Source: Holothuria scabra (taxonomy: Eukaryota > Echinodermata > Holothuroidea > Aspidochirotida > Holothuriidae). Taken from it: a stretch of 64,000 bases of DNA. Made by a program: the position numbers and the translations under genes. The stretch spans positions 9,853,371-9,917,370 of the forward strand of contig CM074185.1 of NCBI GenBank assembly GCA_037179385.1, read 5' to 3'. The notes beneath the pieces were generated by a model. It saw only the letters and a program-made list of their open reading frames with translations, was not told the origin of the DNA and did no database searches. Of the stretch, positions 1 to 12,900 are shown one piece after another; the first letter of the stretch is position 1, and each line of letters starts with the position of its first letter.

Positions 1-3000
1 GCTACCCGAACATTCGGCCACAACAATGAGAGAGACATCAGTTGAAGGTCACGGGGTCAACGGCCTACGGAAGCCGATGCGGGGCGGGCTACGTCCGCTT
101 TTCCGCCCACTCCCGAGGCGCGCAGATATGCCCCGATCGGAGCACAACGGTAAAGGGTTAATATAAAATATCTGCACCGCACGGCTAAAGGTGTACGTGC
201 ACACACGCAGAGACAGTGGCATCAGCTTTGCAGTAAACACACTCCACAGGCTTATTTTAACTCTTTACCGTTGTTTGGGTCCGTTTGGCCCCATGCGGAG
301 AGCTCGGCTGTCACCCATCTTTACTGTTTCACGCGGAGCTCGAAACTGCGAGTAGCTACCCGAACATTCGGCCACAACAACAAGAGAGACATCAGTTTAA
401 GGTAACGGGGTCAACGGCCTACGGAAGCCGATGCGGGGCGGGCTACGTCCGCTTTTCCGCCCACTCCCGAGGCGCGCAGATATGCCCCGATCGGAGCACA
501 ACGGTAAAAGGTTAACATAAAATATCTGCACCGCTCGGCTAAAGGTGTACGTGCACACACGCAGAGACAGTGGTATCAGCTTTGCAGTAAACACACTCCA
601 CAGGCTTATTTTAACCCTTTACCGTTGTTTGGGTCCGTTTGGACCCATGCGGAGAGCTCGGCTGTCACCCATCTTTACTGTTTCACGTGGAGCTCGAAAC
701 TGCGAGTAGCTACCCAACACTCGGCCACAACAACGAGAGAAGCGGAAGACGATGCGGGGCGGGCTACGTCCGCTTTTCCGCCCACTCCCGATTCGCGCAG
801 ATATGCCCCGATCGGAGCACAACGGTAAAGGGTTAATATGAAATATGTCCACCGCTCGGCTAAAGGTGTACGTGCACACACGCCGAGACAGTGGTATCAG
901 CTTTGCAGTAAACACACTCCACGGGCTTATTTTAACCCTTTACCGTTGTTTGGGTTGGATTGGAACCATGCGGAGAGCTCCGCTGTCACCCATCTTTACT
1001 GTTTCACGCGGAGATCGAAACTGCGAGTAGCTACCCGAACATTCGGCCACAACAACGAGAGAGACAATAGTTTAAGGTCACGGGGTCAAGGGCCTACGGA
1101 AGCCGATGCGGGGCGGGCTACGTCCGCTTTTCCGCCCACTCCCGACTCGCGCAGATATGCCCCGATCGGAGCACAACGGTAAAGGGTTAATATAAAATAT
1201 CTCCACCGCTCGGCTAAAGGTGTACGTGCACACACGCCGAGACAGTGGTATCAGCTTTGCAGTAAACACACTCCACGGGCTTATTTTAACCCTTTACCGT
1301 TGTTTGGGTCCTTTTGGACCCATGCGGAGAGCTCGGCTGTCACCCATCTTTACTATTTCACGCAAAGCTCGAAACTGCGAGTAGCTACCCGAACATTCGG
1401 CCACAGCAACGAGAGAGACAATAGTTTAAGGTAACGGGGTCAACGGCCTACGGAAGCCGATGCGGGGCGGGCTACGTCCGGTTATCCGCCCACTCCCGAG
1501 GCGCGCAGATATGCCCCGATCGGAGCACAACGGTAAACGGTTAATATAAAATATCTGCGCCGCTCGGCTTAAGGTGTACGTGCACACACGCAGAGACAGT
1601 GGTATCAGCTTTGCAGTAAACACACTCCGCAGGCTTATTTTAACCCTTTACCGTTGTTTGGGTCCTTTTGGACCCATGCGGAGAGCTCGGCTGTCACCCA
1701 TCTTTACTGTTTCACGCGGAGTTCGAAACTGCGAGGAGCTACACGAACATTCGGCCACAACAACGAGAGAGACATCAGTTTAAGGTCACGGGGTCAAGGG
1801 CCTACGGAAGCCGATGCGGGGCGGGCTACGTCCGCTTTTCCGCCCACTCCCGAGGCGCGCAGATAAGCCCCGATCGGAGCACAACGGTAAAGGGTTAATA
1901 TAGAATATCTCCACCGCTCGGCTAAAGGTGTACGTGCACACACGCCGAGACAGTGGTATCAGCTTTGCAGTAAACACACTCCACGGGCTTATTTTAACCC
2001 TTTACCGTTGTTTGGGTTGGATTGGAACCATGTGGAGAGCTCCGCTGTCACCCATCTTTACTGTTTCACGCGGAGCTCGAAGCTGCGAGTAGCTACCCGA
2101 ACATTCGGCCACAACAACGAGAGAGACAATAGTTTAAGGTCACGGGGTCAAGGGCCTACGGAAGCCGATGCGGGGCGGGCTACGTCCGCTTTTCCGCCCA
2201 CTCCCGAGGCGCGCAGATATGCCCCGATCGGAGCACAACGGTAAAGGGTTAATATAAAATATCTCCACCGCTTGGCTAAAGGTGTACGTGCCCACACGCG
2301 GAGACAGTGGTATCAGCTTTGCAGTAAACACACTCCACGGGCTTATTTTAACCCTTTACCGTTGTTTGGGTCCGTTTGGACCCATGCAGAGAGCTCGGCT
2401 GTCACCCATCTTTACTGTTTCACGCGGAGCTCGAAACTGCGAGTAGCTACCCAACACTCGGCCACAACAACGAGAGAAGCGGAAGACGATGCGGGGCGGG
2501 CTACGTCCGCTTTTCCGTCCACTCCCGAGGCGCGCAGATATGCCCCGATCGGAGCACAACGGTAAAGGGTTAATATAAAATATCTGCACCGCTCGGCTAA
2601 AGGTGTACGTGCACACACGCAGAGACAGTGGTATCAGCTTTGCAGTAAACACACTCCACGGGCTTATTTTAACCCTTTACCGTTGTTTGGGTTGGATTGG
2701 AACCATGCGGAGAGCTCCGCTGTCACCCATCTTTACTGTTTCACGCGGAGCTCGAAGCTGCGAGTAGCTACCCGAAAATTCGGCCACAACAACGAGGGAG
2801 ACAATAGTTTAAGGTCACGGGGTCAACGGCCTACGGAAGCCGATGCGGGGCGGGCTACGTCCGCTTTTCCGCCCACTCCCGAGGCGCGCAGATATGCCCC
2901 GATCGGAGCACGACGGTAAAGGGTTAATATAAAATATCTGCACCGCTCGGCTAAAGGTGTACGTGCACACACGCAGAGACAGTGGTATCAGCTTTGCAGT

Positions 3001-4938
3001 AAACACACTCCACGGGCCTATTTTAACCCTTTGCCGTTGTTTGGGTCCGTTTGGACCCATGCGGAGAGCTCGGCTGTCACCCATCGTTACTGTTTCACGC
3101 GGAGCTCGAAACTGCGAGTAGCTACCCGAACATTCGGCCACAACAGCGAGAGAGACAATAGTTTAAGCTCACGGGGTCAACGGCCTACGGAAGCCGATGC
3201 GGGGCGGGCTACGTCCGCTTTTCCGCCCACTCCCGAGGCGCGCAGATATGCCCCGATCGGAGCACAACGGTAAAGGGTTAATATAAAATATCTCCACCGC
3301 TCGGCTAAAGGTGTACGTGCACACACGCCGAGACAGTGGTATCAGCTTTGCAGTAAACACACTCCACGGGCTTATTTTAACCCTTTACCGTTGTTTGGGT
3401 CCTTTTGGACCCATGCGGAGAGCTCGGCTGTCACCCATCTTTACTGTTTCACGCGGAGATCGAAACTGCGAGTAGCTACCCGAACATTCGGCCACAACAA
3501 CGAGAGAGACAATAGTTTAAGCTCACGGGGTCAAGGGCCTACGGAAGCCGATGAGGGGCGGGCTACGTCCGCTTTTCCGCCCACTCCCGATTCGCGCAGA
3601 TATGCCCCGATCGGAACACAACGGTAAAGGGTTAATATAAAATATCCGCACCGCTCGGCTAAAGGTGTACGTGCACACACGCCGAGACAGTGGTATCAGC
3701 TTTGCAGTAAACACACTCCACGGGCTTATTTTAACCCTTTACCGTTGTTTGGGTCCTTTTGGACCCATGCGGAGAGCTCGGCTGTCACCCATCTTTACTG
3801 TTTCACGCGGAGCTCGAAACTGCGAGTAGCTACCCGAACATTCGGCCACAACAACGAGAGAGACAATAGTTTAAGGTCACGGGGTCAAGGGCCTACGGAA
3901 GCCGATGCGGGGCGGGCTACGTCCGCTTTTCCGCCCACTCCCGAGGCGCGCAGATATGCCCCGATCGGAGCACAACGGTAAAGGGTTAACATAAAATATC
4001 CGCACCGCTCGGCTAAAGGTGTACGTGCACACACGCAGAGAAAGTGGTATCAGCTTTGCAGTAAACACACTCCACGGGCCTGTTTCAACCCTTTACCGTT
4101 GTTTGGGTCTTTTTGGACCCATGCGGAGAGCTCGGCTGTCACCCATCTTTACTGTTTCACGCGGAGATCGAAACTGCGAGTAGCTACCCGAAAATTCGGC
4201 CACAACAACGAAAGAGACAATAGTTTAAGGTCACGGGGTCAACGGCCTACGGAAGCCGATGCGGGGCGGGCTACGTCCGCTTTTCCGTCCACTCCCGAGG
4301 CGCGCAGATATGCCCCGATCGGAGCACAACGGTAAAGGGTTAACATAAAATATCTGCACCGCTCGGCTAAAGGTGTACGTGCACACACGCCGAGACAGTG
4401 GTATCAGCTTTGCAGTAAACACACTCCACGGGCTTGTTTCAACCCTTTACCGTTGTTTGGGTCCTTTTGGACCCATGCGGAGAGCTCCGCTGTCACCCAT
4501 CTTTACTGTTTCACGCGGAGATCGAAACTGCGAGTAGCTACCCGAACATTCGGCCACAACAACGAGAGAGACAATAGTTTAAGGTCACGGGGTCAAGGGC
4601 CTACGGAAGCCGATGCGGGGCGGGCTACGTCCGCTTTTCCGCCCACTCTCGAGGCGCGCAGATATGCCCCGATCGGAGCACAACGGTAAAGGGTTAATAT
4701 AAAATATCTGCACCACTCGGCTAAAGGTGTACGTGCACACACGCAGATACAGTGGTATCAGCTTTGCAGTAAACACACTCCACGGGCTTATTTTAACCCT
4801 TTACCGTTGTTTGGGTCCTTTTGGACCCATGCGGAGAGCTCGGCTGTCACCCATCTTTACTGTTTCACGCGGAGCTCGAAACTGCGAGTAGCTACCCGAA
4901 CATTCGGCCACAACAACGAGAGAGACAATAGTTTAAGG
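1..4938. repeat. 354-bp tandem satellite array (about 14 units, left end cut by window)
   Basis: The same unit repeats from the first base to 4938. Its GCTACCC mark recurs at 1, 355, 709, 1030, 1384, 1738, 2092, 2446, 2767, 3121, 3475, 3829, 4183, 4537 and 4891. The spacing is 354 bp except for two 321-bp units (709-1029 and 2446-2766), which share the same internal deletion of about 33 bp. Homology stops after AATAGTTTAAGG near 4938. Every unit holds an inverted pair, CAACGGTAAAGGGTTAA and TTAACCCTTTACCGTTG. Short open frames on both strands recur once per unit and are a by-product of the repeat; none resembles a protein. I see no 5S rRNA, snRNA or tRNA in the unit. Confidence 0.97.
936..1186. 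mobile_element. Example of the TTAA-flanked MITE-like core of the satellite unit
   Basis: This 251-bp segment, one example of the core present in every unit, begins CCCTTTACCGTTG and ends CAACGGTAAAGGG. TTAA lies directly outside each end (932-935 and 1187-1190). TTAA target duplication with ends starting CCC is the layout of piggyBac-type elements. The remaining roughly 103 bp of each unit joins one core to the next. In the short units the core is about 218 bp (615-832). No transposase is present. The family assignment is inference from the ends alone. Confidence 0.6.
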
Positions 4939-5811
4939 TTGAGTTAGGAAAATGGTATTGTGATAGGGTTTGAAGGACATCTTGTGGAATATTTTTGTTT
5001 TTCTTACAAGACAGAGCTGAAAAACCGCCAGATCATGCCTTTTACTTTTTATTAGCTTATGGTAAATTGTTTGCTGGCAGTGTGATGGGAAGACGGATAC
5101 GGTAAACACTTCGTAAGAAAAGATATTTTGGTTAATATCAACACAAAATTAAAAAAAAAAAAAAAGATGGGTATGCCTAACTTATGTCCTACCACGGTTT
5201 TGTCTTTAAAAGTGTGTAAGGTGAGTTAGTTGTTACACCACGTTTTCTGTTATGAAAAAGCTTACAACTTACCTGTTGTATCGAATAATTCTATCATCTT
5301 TCGCTGTGTATATTTTACTTCTTGGTATGTCACACCTTCTCCCGTATATAGGGTACATTATTACAAAGAATTAGTCTTTAATTAAATATAACTATTAATT
5401 AATGAATTTATGTTTAATATTTCAAAACATTTTACCCTGTCGACGGTAAGGTACTAGTAGCTCCTCACACCGAATAAAACTCTTTTCTCTTTTCTAAGTA
5501 CATCGAAAAATATGAAAATAACCACAACCATATAGCCCCCCCCCCCTTCCCCCAACTCATAATTAGTCCTGAATTAGAAATCCTGGAATCAGGAAAACTG
5601 AGAATCAAATGGTACTAAACTTGAAGTTTAAGAGAAATTGTGGTCATTTTAATCAGAATTGACCACGGACTGGCTTGGGTGAAGTCGGATATAGTTGTGA
5701 TTGCAAAATATGTGATGATTAAACACAAGCGCAAACGCTTCGTATTTTGTTTTATGCTTTATGCTTTGTTTCTGCTGCTTCATGTGCTGGTTTTAGAAAC
5801 GTTTGTCTTGA
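4939..5811. other. Intergenic, no gene seen
   Basis: AT-rich single-copy-looking DNA between the satellite and the hAT-type element. It holds short poly-A and poly-C tracts (about 5150-5165 and 5538-5548). No frame of useful length and no RNA gene recognised. Confidence 0.6.
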
Positions 5812-5819
5812 GTTTGTAA

Positions 5820-6731
5820 CAGTGGCGTAGCATTTTGAAGGGTGGGGGAGGGGGAAAGGCATCCAAATTTTCCGAATTTTTTCTTAAAGTGTGTGAACAG
5901 TTCTGTGTTAGGGACGTTAGTTGAGGCGCAAGAAGCCCACCGAATGTTTGTCCTTTTAAAACAAATATTTAAAAATATGGAGCTTATATTGCATAAAATG
6001 TTGAATTTTGCGTTTTTTCTTAGGGAATTTAAAATGCTGGAGGATTACTGAAGAATCTGGAATCTGCGCTTTGTATTAACTCATCTAAGATTCAGCGGCG
6101 ACTGGAGATCGTTGTTGCTACGTCGTATTGTTATCTCAAGGGAATTGAGGTCCCCAAACGGCATTTGTTTCTTTTGGATACAATATTTCAAAAAATTGAG
6201 AGCTTAATAGTGGAGAAGATTTGGAATAAGCCAGTTCAGAGTTACCGTTTTGTTCTAAAGGTCAAAGGTTATAAGGGTACGCGCTCTTCCAATTATCCAC
6301 CGCTGCCATAGTAACGCATAGCTCACAGTGCACAAACCTATGCATAGCGCGTTACAAGTCTCCTCAGGTCAAAGGTGATAGGGGTATTGAACTCATCATA
6401 GCACATGCGCAGTAACAACTCTGAACTGGCTTATTAAAGAAATCTTTACGAAATAAGCACCGCGGTTGCCGGTGTCACTTTCATGATCTAGAGTCACATG
6501 GCAAAGTTTCGATTTTTTATTACCAAAGCTGGAAAATGTTTACAAAAATATTTTATGATCGAGTACTATTCCATTAGAAATTGAAATTTTCTGAGAGCAA
6601 AGAGACCAAAAATAATTACAAAAAGGAGCTTGTATCGTAGAGAATTCGAAATATCCTGAAAGAGGATTTGGGAAAACCAGAGAGGGGAGATCGCTCCCCC
6701 TGCCCCCTCCCCTCTCCTAGCTAGGCCACTG
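5820..6731. mobile_element. Non-autonomous hAT-type element (912 bp)
   Basis: The left end reads CAGTGGCGTAGC followed by a G-rich run. The right end reads GCTAGGCCACTG after a C-rich run, giving imperfect terminal inverted repeats of the common CAGTGGCGTAGC hAT type. The flanks are GTTTGTAA (5812-5819) and ATTTGTAA (6732-6739), an 8-bp target duplication with 7 of 8 bases matching, as expected for hAT. No transposase frame is present. A second MITE sits inside at 6226-6434. Confidence 0.78.
6226..6434. mobile_element. MITE nested inside the hAT-type element (about 209 bp)
   Basis: The ends are exact inverted repeats, ATAAGCCAGTTCAGAGTT on the left and its complement AACTCTGAACTGGCTTAT on the right. 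The interior contains two copies of a GGTCAAAGGT-type sequence and no frame. It inserted after the surrounding 5820-6731 element was in place. The target duplication is unclear, so the superfamily is not assigned. Confidence 0.72.
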
Positions 6732-6739
6732 ATTTGTAA

Positions 6740-9087
6740 TATCTATGTATCGACTCACATTAATACATAATTCAAAAAATTAAAATAAACTACTTTTATC
6801 GAAAAAAACGATTTGGTTCTTTCCTTAATATTTGACAACAGCTTGATGTGTAGCCCGAGGAACAACAGCAGGTCGCTCAACAGATTTCTCCAAGCGTTTT
6901 TGTGAAGGGGGGGGGGGTCAGGCGGCGGCTCTGGATTCCGTGTTGATGATCTGTTAATGAAATACAGTGGGTAAGAGATGGCACAGACGGAGAATAAAAA
7001 CGTCGTCTTCCATCTCTACGTAAAGGATTGATTCAAAATGGCAAACATATTTTGGATAAATATTCCATAGCAGTTTGAAAATTCGCTAAAAGCTTAAGAG
7101 AGAAAGACCTCTCTTAGCGAGTCACGGTGTAATGAGGAATACTCTAAAATTGGTGTGACAAAATCCAATCAAAGCAGAGTCATTCTCACTCTTTAAAAGT
7201 GAATATTCAGCCTTAATTTTAGATTTTTCCCTTACTTCACTCTTTTATTATCGATTAGTCTCGGGAGCTGTTTGAAACACCTGAGAGGTCGGTTGGCACC
7301 ACTATGAACTGGGGACCATTTTCAACGCAATTACCATCCATTGTGGTATACTGTTTTTGTAGCTACTAAAGGAAGGTGGTATTGGCATAAACTACCAATG
7401 TCAAACTTCTTTCACATTGCTTTGTGACTGATTTATGCAAAAGGGTTGCGATATGGTTCTTTAATAATTGACTCACTTTTCTGGCATCTTGGCCCATTGG
7501 AGAACCTTAGGTGCCCTATGCTAGCAATGAAGAGGTGCCATTCTTCAGCCCGGAGGACTCTTTACTTCCCAGGTCTATTGCCCACGAAATTCAGAACAAG
7601 CTTACAACAATGGAACAAATTTATGCCAAGTTCAACCATCTGAAACACTGACTCAACAGAGAAGAGGAAGTTACAATTTATCATCGCCCATTGGAAGGCA
7701 CTCCCCCGTAACAGGCGATTTGTCAGGATGCTTGCTGTCCTGGCAATTGTTACAGACGTAATCTTTTACATGAGCTACCCACAAACGCTCATATATCTCC
7801 CCTTCATAACGAGAAAACATTCCACAGTGAGAGTGTTTGACCTGAAATTTTGCAAGCCGTGCATTTTGCCCTGTTGGCAAACACAGCTACCCGCCACACT
7901 ACCAATTACCACTGCACTGCCCCTTGCCTTAGAAATACAAGCTTCAGCCCCCCCCCCCCCCCCTCAAATGTCAACTTTCCGAACGGCAGGCAGAAGTAAG
8001 GACGCAAACTTAGTGAATACTGCTGGACTTCTGACATATCAGTGAATCAGACTGGTTTCTTCCCGATACGAATTCCAGTTAAACCTAACATTTCCACTGG
8101 ATTCAAATTGACTGCAGTTGCATTCTAGTTAGAACGTAGTAAACAACTTAATTAAGCCTCGTTGATCTTCGATGGAATTTGGAACACCTAAACTGGGTTG
8201 AATGTTTAACCCACTTGAATTGAGCAGCTGAGTTCAACATAACTTTGCACTACTATCGACAGGACAACTTTTGAGAAAATTCAATATGCTGCCATTCGAA
8301 AGTCACGGTTAAACCGACTTCACATCTGCAGACTATGATTGTTACACTGATGTTTGCAAGATACATCGTCCTGTATGAGAAATGCTGTAAATTTCGCAAA
8401 AATTTCTTAACAGAATATTCTGCTCTCCCTGCCTTGTTTTTTCGGTACAGCAGCTAAATTAAAAAATGACATTGTTATCGAGCCTCTGTGCCAGAATGCA
8501 TACTTTATCGATTTTCAGGGAACCTTGTCTGGAAAAAGTTGAAGATATCATTGCTGCTGTACCCACATAACAATTTTCTAGAGGTGGTCAAAAGTTGAAG
8601 TACAAAAAGAGGAGAAGACGTCTTTGCTAGGTTTTGCTAGTTTATTTGTTAGCTTAGTTTTGGACAAAATACAGTCAACGCAAGAACTACCTAACGAGAA
8701 ATAATAGTTAACATGTAAAAAGCTTTGCTATGAGTACGTTTCAATGCTAAATAAAAGAAATATAGTCATTTAAATGAGATATACCGGTAACATTTCACCA
8801 ACACAAATGTGTAATATATTGTCAAATTTATACAAAGTAAATTAAAATACGGTTTGAAAACCGTTGCAGCCTAAGGATATTGCATAATATCCACATCTCC
8901 TCAGAAGTAAGAAATGGCTACTATCCACTCCAGGTTAAACTCTAATTCTAACCCAAGCTTTGAAACGGACTTCTTGACACATGGGGAATGCCCTACGTAA
9001 ATAACATTCCTCGGATAACCACCAAATATGGTATAGCTTAAATGTGAGATTCAATGTAAACAAAAGGATATCTGACGTGACACATGG
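6740..9087. other. Intergenic, no gene seen
   Basis: AT-rich DNA with mononucleotide tracts (G-run near 6907, C-run near 7950). Two opposed frames of 69 and 105 codons around 7671-8045 overlap each other and resemble no protein I know. I treat them as chance. Confidence 0.5.
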
Positions 9088-9092
9088 CTTAA

Positions 9093-9710
9093 AGGCCAAA
9101 TCCTCTCACACCGAACAGCTCCAATTCCCCTAACCTACTTATTTAAGCCCCTGCCACAACTATGTAAATCTTTTCCCCATCTAGACACAATTTCAATGTA
9201 TTGCTTTAGGGTGAGTTTACAAGACCCCAGTGTGTTATCAAAATTATCCTATCAAGAATTGTCTTAAAGGGCAGGAGCAGTCATCCCAAATTGAAGAAGT
9301 GTAGTAGACTGTCCAGTTTCATGATTGGTTGTTGGGAGTCATGTGACAATGTTTTTTCTCTTCAAATTTGAAATATACCAGAAATAACTGCTTGTTTTAT
9401 CTTGAATATGCAATAGTAAAGTCATAAAATGTAGTGGAAGATACTTTGAAGAGAAATATGATGAAAATTGTGTTATTTAGCTTTTTCTTCAAAATAAGTT
9501 TGCTCTTTATACCTTTAAGCTTTCAAATGCTCAAAACTAGCATTTTTTTGTTTCAAAGATAGTTTCACCCCAAAGAACAAATTTTGTAGTAGTCTATAAA
9601 GGTTCTCAATTGGCATAGCTCTTTCAATGACAGCAAGCGCAAAAATGCAGGATACTGTAGCTGATATTACACAGCATGTACTGTAGTTAGAGTGCATCTT
9701 GAATTCTAGA
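9093..9710. mobile_element. Fragments of TTAA-type MITEs
   Basis: From 9093 (after TTAA at 9089-9092) about 130 bp match the reverse complement of the right half of the complete MITE at 27982-28278. About 9595-9700 matches the left half of that MITE in the opposite sense. Between them, 9268-9514 is flanked by TTAA on both sides (9264-9267 and 9515-9518) with short AGG-starting ends, and looks like another small element. The pieces are diverged and their order is scrambled. Confidence 0.55.
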
Positions 9711-9714
9711 TTAA

Positions 9715-10370
9715 TTTGATTTTAGCTTGGAGTGTCTCACTGAGCAAGATATTTTCGAAACTCACTGCCAATTTTTTTAAATTTACGTCGGCGAGTCCGT
9801 CGATGGCAGTTAATGAGTGCAGGAAGGGGGAAGGGGTTGAATCATACCCATAGTGTAGGCTATGGGCAGGATCGTAGCCTCCGAATCTCAGGGGGGCAAC
9901 CCGGATTTCCAAATCGTACATTAACCACCTGATAAATGTTCGGTGGTGCTCTACGCAAGCAGTGGGTGCACTGCCTCCCCCTAGTTTTTTGCTCAGATTA
10001 CGGCTCTAGTAGGTATCCTCGGCGGATGATGCCGCGGCTGATTTGGGGTCAGGGACATGTCTCCCACGTCGGGACGTATATAATTTTACTATTTTCACAT
10101 ACTCACTTGGCCGTTTGGTCACCCCACGCCCACCCCACACACACTTTTAAGTTTGAAACTGGGGAGTACCTTGTAAAATTTTGACCAAAATGTTGAGTGA
10201 TTGTTTTCCATATGTCTACATTACTTCAGTTTTGAACTGAGGAAAATAGCCAACTCTGGAAATATAAACTCACGCTCATACATGACCTACTAGGCGGGAA
10301 AATCGAAGCCCCTGCACCTCAGTATTACACTTGTTATGTTTATGTAAACTCGTCATATCAATCGCGTAAA
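9715..10370. other. Intergenic with possible solo hAT-like ends
   Basis: No gene recognised. Sequences such as GATCGTAGCCTCC near 9870 followed by a G-run resemble a hAT end. I could not pair two ends or find a target duplication. Confidence 0.4.
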
Positions 10371-10371
10371 G

Positions 10372-10625
10372 ACAAGTTAGTCGACCGACGCTGGTCGGTC
10401 AAGTTAGTCTGTTCAAAATACTAGTCAGTGATGTTAGTCAGCCGACACACGTTTGTCGATCACTGTTATTAACGTTAGTCGGTGAGTATAAATTAGTCAG
10501 TCATATTTTAGGTTAGTCAGTGCTGACCGACTAATGCCACCAACTAGTCTACTCCCTCTACATTAGTCAGTGAGGACTGACTAACATACTGACTGGTATT
10601 TTCCCTAGTCCATCAGGTGAGTGAC
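10372..10625. repeat. Cluster of TTAGTCRGT motifs in both orientations
   Basis: About 250 bp built from repeated TTAGTC/GACTAA blocks, for example GTTAGTCAGT followed by GACCGACTAA. The blocks form several short hairpins. It looks like a degenerate palindromic minisatellite or the core of a foldback element. No coding potential. Confidence 0.6.
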
Positions 10626-12640
10626 GAGTTTATGTTTTCAGTGATGGAAATCAATATAAACCTTTAATTTGTGCTTATTATAGTGGTGTGACTTTACAGT
10701 GGAGACCAGACCCTTTAATGGGGAAGTTTAACCAAAAATTTCATTTTCATATATGAAAGAGGAACCAAATCTGCTCAGTGTGGTGAAAGTTCCATTGAAC
10801 TTGTTTTCCTCGAGATATCAGCAAATGAAGTGAATAGATTTGTGTTCCTAAGTGAGTTTCAGGGCATCAGAGCTTATTTTACTTCCTCACAATGACAAGG
10901 AGTGTTTTCAATTGTTTCCCTTTGTTTTATCAGACTGTTAGGTTGACCTTGAAGTTAATAGGAATAAGACCTCCCTGTGGGAGATACAAATCTTGCAAAG
11001 TTCTCATGGTACTTATGCAATCATATTTTATTTATATGGAATTGTTGAGAAGAAAATCGACTCTAGCGTTTCATGAAAAACAAAAGAATGCACACTAATG
11101 TGAGGATATGATGTCATATGTGCTTGTCTCAAGTTCCCTTTTTGTTGAAAATGTGAAACCTTAACGTGCTCATATCTTGAGAACCACACATCGGATTTTA
11201 ATGCACTTTACCAAAATGCTTAGAATAAGCACCCCTCCAACATACCAAATCCTGCTGTGACCTTAGACCCTTCTTTTAATTGAGGATGACTCTATTAAAA
11301 GGCATGAAATTCTTTTGTCTTATATCTAAGCAACCTATACTACAGCCAATCCAACTTAACAATAAGGATTTCTTTGAACTGAGCTGTAATGTGTTTTCAG
11401 TTGCCAACAGTCAACAGTTATTGCCAATGAAAATATTGACGCTGGCAATGAACCAATTCAGGTGATTTATGCAAATGAAATGAAGGGTCGCAAAAAGAAA
11501 ACAACTTATCTGATTTTCATGAAGAAGAATACACATAGAAGGAATTAAAAATATTCGTTTAAAATCTAATCTCTGCGGTTTTCAAGCGCACTATGGTTAC
11601 ATTTCGGTTCATATTTGTATCGGGTAGGGTTGGTGAAAGTACAGTAGACTGTTCTTATATCGTAAGGAAAACCAAAACTTTCCCTAGCACTGTTTGAAAA
11701 TATTTACGTTAATGCCCGCTTGGGTGATTGTTTTAATATCATGTTTAAACAATACAAAGGGTCCACGCCAATAGGGGGTGTGCTCTGTTGCTCGGTCAAA
11801 GTTCTCCCCAGTAATTTCCCTAACTAGTTGATTCTCCCTGACAAAATTTCGTACAATTCCTTTTCGGAGATTTTGGTAGGGAAAATTGGAAAATCGGTTG
11901 TTTTTCCGTTGTAACATTATAAAATCCTCCAAAACCCACACTTCTTCTTCACTTGGCACCGCATGTGATATTTAAGCCCACGAAATCGGTACAGAGTTAC
12001 AGAGGTAACTCCTGTAATGGAAATACACAGAATAATGTCCGATTCTTTTATCAATGCCAGGTTTCTTACACTCGTATACTTTACTATAGCTGGTGGCAAA
12101 ATGTTTTGTTCCCATTAAGTGTGAACTTCCTAATGTTGTGATAGCTCCCTGGGGATGTTAGTGAAGGAATGTGCATCCATGTGTGCTTTAACTGCTCCAA
12201 ATCAACGATCCCGGGGTCACATTATTTTTATAGTCACTATAGTAATTGGAAAGTACCTATTGTGCAATGCCTTCACAAGATGACCTAGCAGACGTCTACA
12301 TGTTTGATCTCAACTTTGCAAACGTTCAGCGAGTAGCTGCATGACTAGAAAAATACAGACTATCAGTAGGAGTGATAGTCTGTATGAAGCTAGTTAGTAA
12401 GTTAGTTCACTGTGTTAGTTCGATGGTGTGTAAGGTAGGGAGTTATATACATATAGAAACATACATATACGCGTTTGCGGCACCTATCAGGCCGGGGATA
12501 CGCACAATTCACTGTTAGAGTGGGGATATTCTGCGCCTCCTAATGAACCGGCGATAGTCACAGGTTTTACACCAGGAAACTAGGGATACCAAAAATCTAC
12601 ACACAAATGTACACTTGAATTAAAACTTAAAACATGGAAT
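10626..12640. other. Intergenic, no gene seen
   Basis: AT-rich DNA without a recognised gene. A minus-strand frame of 91 codons at 11684-11959 resembles nothing known to me. A short perfect hairpin lies at 12353-12385 (arms ATACAGACTATCA and TGATAGTCTGTAT, 7-nt loop), too short for a typical pre-miRNA. Confidence 0.45.
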
Positions 12641-12819
12641 AGGGGATGTACCTCAGATTAAGCTGTAAAGCTACATGCACATATCTGACAGCCCACTTTG
12701 CATCATATTTTGGACATTTACAAACCGGGGATACTGGGGGTATCCGCAGTTCATATGGAAGTTTTCATGTGTGTTCCCGATTGACTCCAGAAACGCAAGC
12801 ATACTCACGCACCCAAACA

Positions 12820-12822
<3 letters not shown>

Positions 12823-12857
<35 letters not shown>
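12823..12857. repeat. (CA)n microsatellite
   Basis: An uninterrupted run of AC dinucleotides about 35 bp long. It lies some 45 bp beyond the stop codon of the minus-strand gene at 12901-14547, so probably in its 3' untranslated region or just past it. Confidence 0.95.
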
Positions 12858-12860
<3 letters not shown>

Positions 12861-12900
12861 GTTGATAAGCACCTAAGACATATATTTCATTTCTTGCGCC

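Noticed and set aside
1..4938. Repeated 63-78 codon frames on both strands
   Set aside because: They recur once per satellite unit and follow its period; no protein motif.
1..4938. Satellite as a 5S rRNA, snRNA or spliced-leader array
   Set aside because: Compared by eye with conserved 5S, U1, U2, U5 and U6 sequences; no matching core.
7671..8045. Opposed frames with Cys pairs (VCNNCQ) as a zinc-binding protein
   Set aside because: Short, overlapping on both strands, no splice signals and no second Cys/His pair.
12353..12385. Perfect hairpin as a microRNA precursor
   Set aside because: Only 13 bp of stem with a 7-nt loop; shorter than animal pre-miRNAs.
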